From a virus: a stretch of 28,668 nucleotides of DNA. The notes under the pieces are model-generated. The model was not told the DNA's origin, made no database searches, and was given only the letters and a program-made list of their open reading frames with translations. Positions 27,421-28,668 of the stretch are shown piece after piece (within the stretch, counting starts at the first letter, position 1; every line of letters starts with the position of its first letter). A program made the translations under genes and the position numbers. The stretch spans positions 1-28,668 of IMG/VR virus record IMGVR_UViG_3300036861_000151; one strand, given 5' to 3'.

Positions 27421-28668
27421 TTAGTAATGGAGGATACGCAGGCCGACCTTGCTCGGCGCTGGCATGGTCTGGGCGGCATAGCAGGCGCCGGCGGCGGCAT
27501 AGGCGGCGTCGACGTGGCCAGCACCTCGGCGGACGAACCGCCATCCGTCGCCGACATGGAGCTTCGAGGCGCCGCTGACGTGGCTATCTAGGAGCGCGTC
27601 GCCGGGGTGCACCACCCGTCGCGCCAGCGCCAGGTCGGCGAGTCCCTGGCATGCCTCCCCGACCTTCCCGCCGGTCAGCTCCACGCTGCCCGGCCGTGAC
27701 CTGAGAAGGGGCGCGAGAGCCGCGGCGGGCCCGCTCGGGTACCAGGCAAGCTGGACGGGCTGGAGCTGGTCCAGGACGCCTGAGATTGCGAACCTGGCTT
27801 CGTCGGTTGAGCGCCACGCCGCGATGATCTGCACCCGGACGCGTCCGTCGTCGGTGACCGCCGCAGCGGCCAGGGTGACGTGGGCCGAGTCGGGCGCCAC
27901 GTCCACGCACGCGGCGATCCGGTCCCGTTTGGTCGCAAGGCTGCCTTGCGGGTCGGCGCACGCCTTCCATGCGCCGATGTCGATGGCCGTGTCGAGGTGG
28001 TCGACCTTCTGGCAGAGGACCTCGGTGCGGAACACCTCGGGGGTGTCGGTGCCGAGCGCGGACCGGATCGCGGGCTCGCCGATCACGTGGCCGAGGCCCG
28101 GGTTGGCCTGCGCCCAGCCTCGCGGGTCGTCGAGCTCGCAGTCTTCGGCGGCGGACCACTCGAACAGTCCGATGGAGGGGTCGCGGCCGACCCGGGCGGC
28201 GTCGCGGAGCTGGTTGAGCACTACACTCTCATCGTCGCCCGCGTTGCTCATGGCCCAGAGTTGCGCGCGTGGCCTGGCCATTGTGGTCTTCGAGACTGCG
28301 CTCCAGGCTTTCCAGTCGTGCTGTTCGCGCAGCTCGTCGATGTTCACCTCATCGAACGGGTAGCCTCGCCCAGCCTTGCGGTTCATCGCCCGGATCAGGT
28401 ACTTGCCCTTGCTGGTCAGCCAGAACTTCTCGTCCCCGTTGACGTTGCGGACCCCACCCCACTCGGCCTCCAGATCGGGGCACTCGTGGATGGTCTCCTG
28501 GCAGAGCGTCCACTGCTCACGGGCTAGGGCGACGTCCTGCGCGACGCCGAGGATGTACCGGGCGCCGTCCATGTAGAGGCGCCACAGTGAGATGGTGCGC
28601 TTCACGCTGCTCTTGCCGTTCTGGCGGGCGACCAGCACGACGACCGTCCGGAACCTGTAGGTGCCGTC
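27421..28668 (-). CDS. terL: Terminase large subunit, main part (joins 1-325 across the circle)
   Basis: Continuation of the large terminase to its TAA stop. Bases 28542-28668 repeat the first 127 of the window. After the Walker A loop (ARQNGKS) the ATPase domain shows a Walker B-like segment ending in NIDE, followed by LRE, and a coupling-motif candidate in LWAMSNAGDD. The C-terminal half (from about AACVDVAPDSAHV) fits the RNase H-like nuclease domain, with acidic residues at the ends of strands and a final GHVDAAYAAAGACYAA helix common in actinophage terminases. The full length of about 481 residues is normal for the family. It is followed on the same strand by a small membrane protein gene and the portal gene. 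Function is secure; assignment of individual nuclease residues is inference. Confidence 0.93.
   Translation of the reverse strand, partial: DGTYRFRTVVVLVARQNGKSSVKRTISLWRLYMDGARYILGVAQDVALAREQWTLCQETIHECPDLEAEWGGVRNVNGDEKFWLTSKGKYLIRAMNRKAGRGYPFDEVNIDELREQHDWKAWSAVSKTTMARPRAQLWAMSNAGDDESVVLNQLRDAARVGRDPSIGLFEWSAAEDCELDDPRGWAQANPGLGHVIGEPAIRSALGTDTPEVFRTEVLCQKVDHLDTAIDIGAWKACADPQGSLATKRDRIAACVDVAPDSAHVTLAAAAVTDDGRVRVQIIAAWRSTDEARFAISGVLDQLQPVQLAWYPSGPAAALAPLLRSRPGSVELTGGKVGEACQGLADLALARRVVHPGDALLDSHVSGASKLHVGDGWRFVRRGAGHVDAAYAAAGACYAAQTMPAPSKVGLRILHY
28542..28668. repeat. Terminal overlap, right copy
   Basis: Exact copy of bases 1-127. Removing one copy gives a circle of 28,541 bp. Position 28541+n is the same base as position n, which is how the two terminase fragments are joined. 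Confidence 0.95.

Noticed and set aside
1-28668. 127-bp terminal repeats as true phage direct terminal repeats
   Set aside because: The repeat lies inside the terminase coding frame, which continues across it, and its length equals a common assembly k-mer. Circular closure explains it fully.
1-28668. tRNA or other structured RNA genes
   Set aside because: I saw no cloverleaf with a T-loop motif or CCA-adjacent stem in the noncoding gaps; small tRNA-like folds cannot be excluded without a covariance search.

Overview
The window is one complete circular molecule. Its first 127 bases recur exactly as its last 127 (28542-28668), so the unit length is 28,541 bp and the cut falls inside the large terminase gene. 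It is GC-rich, uses many GTG starts and is packed with ATGA/GTGA/TGATG overlaps. The virion proteins, the Cas4-like nuclease, the large serine integrase and the primase-helicase are of actinobacteriophage type. It is best read as a small temperate siphovirus, or phage-plasmid, of an actinobacterium. The host genus cannot be fixed from the sequence.

Layout. (1) Minus strand across the junction: small terminase (563-279), large terminase (325-1, then 28541-27421), a small membrane protein and the portal (27161-25926). (2) Plus strand 645-14379: ClpP-like prohead protease, HK97-type capsid, two small structural proteins, head-tail connectors, two related tail tube proteins, tail assembly chaperones joined by a -1 frameshift, a short tape measure, distal tail proteins, a C1q-like appendage protein and a small holin-like gene broken by an amber codon. 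Two free-standing HNH endonuclease genes (4155-4691, 7791-8312) sit inside this structural operon. (3) Minus strand 17456-14424: a chain of about ten small genes, mostly of unknown function, including 29- and 41-residue membrane proteins and a DUF3102-like protein. (4) Plus strand 17603-25105: serine integrase, a 489-bp noncoding region with two DnaA-box repeats and several palindromes, an excisionase-like HTH gene, Cas4/RecB-like nuclease, conserved small proteins, prim-pol/helicase, a zinc protein, a sigma-like HTH protein and an HNH protein. (5) A noncoding region, 25106-25391, with a 13-bp direct repeat, a perfect 14-bp parS-type palindrome and a promoter, followed by a three-module zinc-finger gene that converges on the portal gene.

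How it works together. Packaging and head genes are split into two divergent units starting near 565-645, which is unusual because terminase, portal, protease and capsid normally lie in one direction. The integrase and the HTH gene point to lysogeny. The prim-pol/helicase, DnaA boxes and parS-like site point to autonomous replication and possible use of host segregation proteins. No DNA polymerase, ParA/ParB, classical repressor or endolysin is recognisable. The most unusual points are the parS site, the inverted terminase-portal block, the paralogous tail tube genes, the apparent homing co-conversion tract and two genes with abnormal starts or stops.
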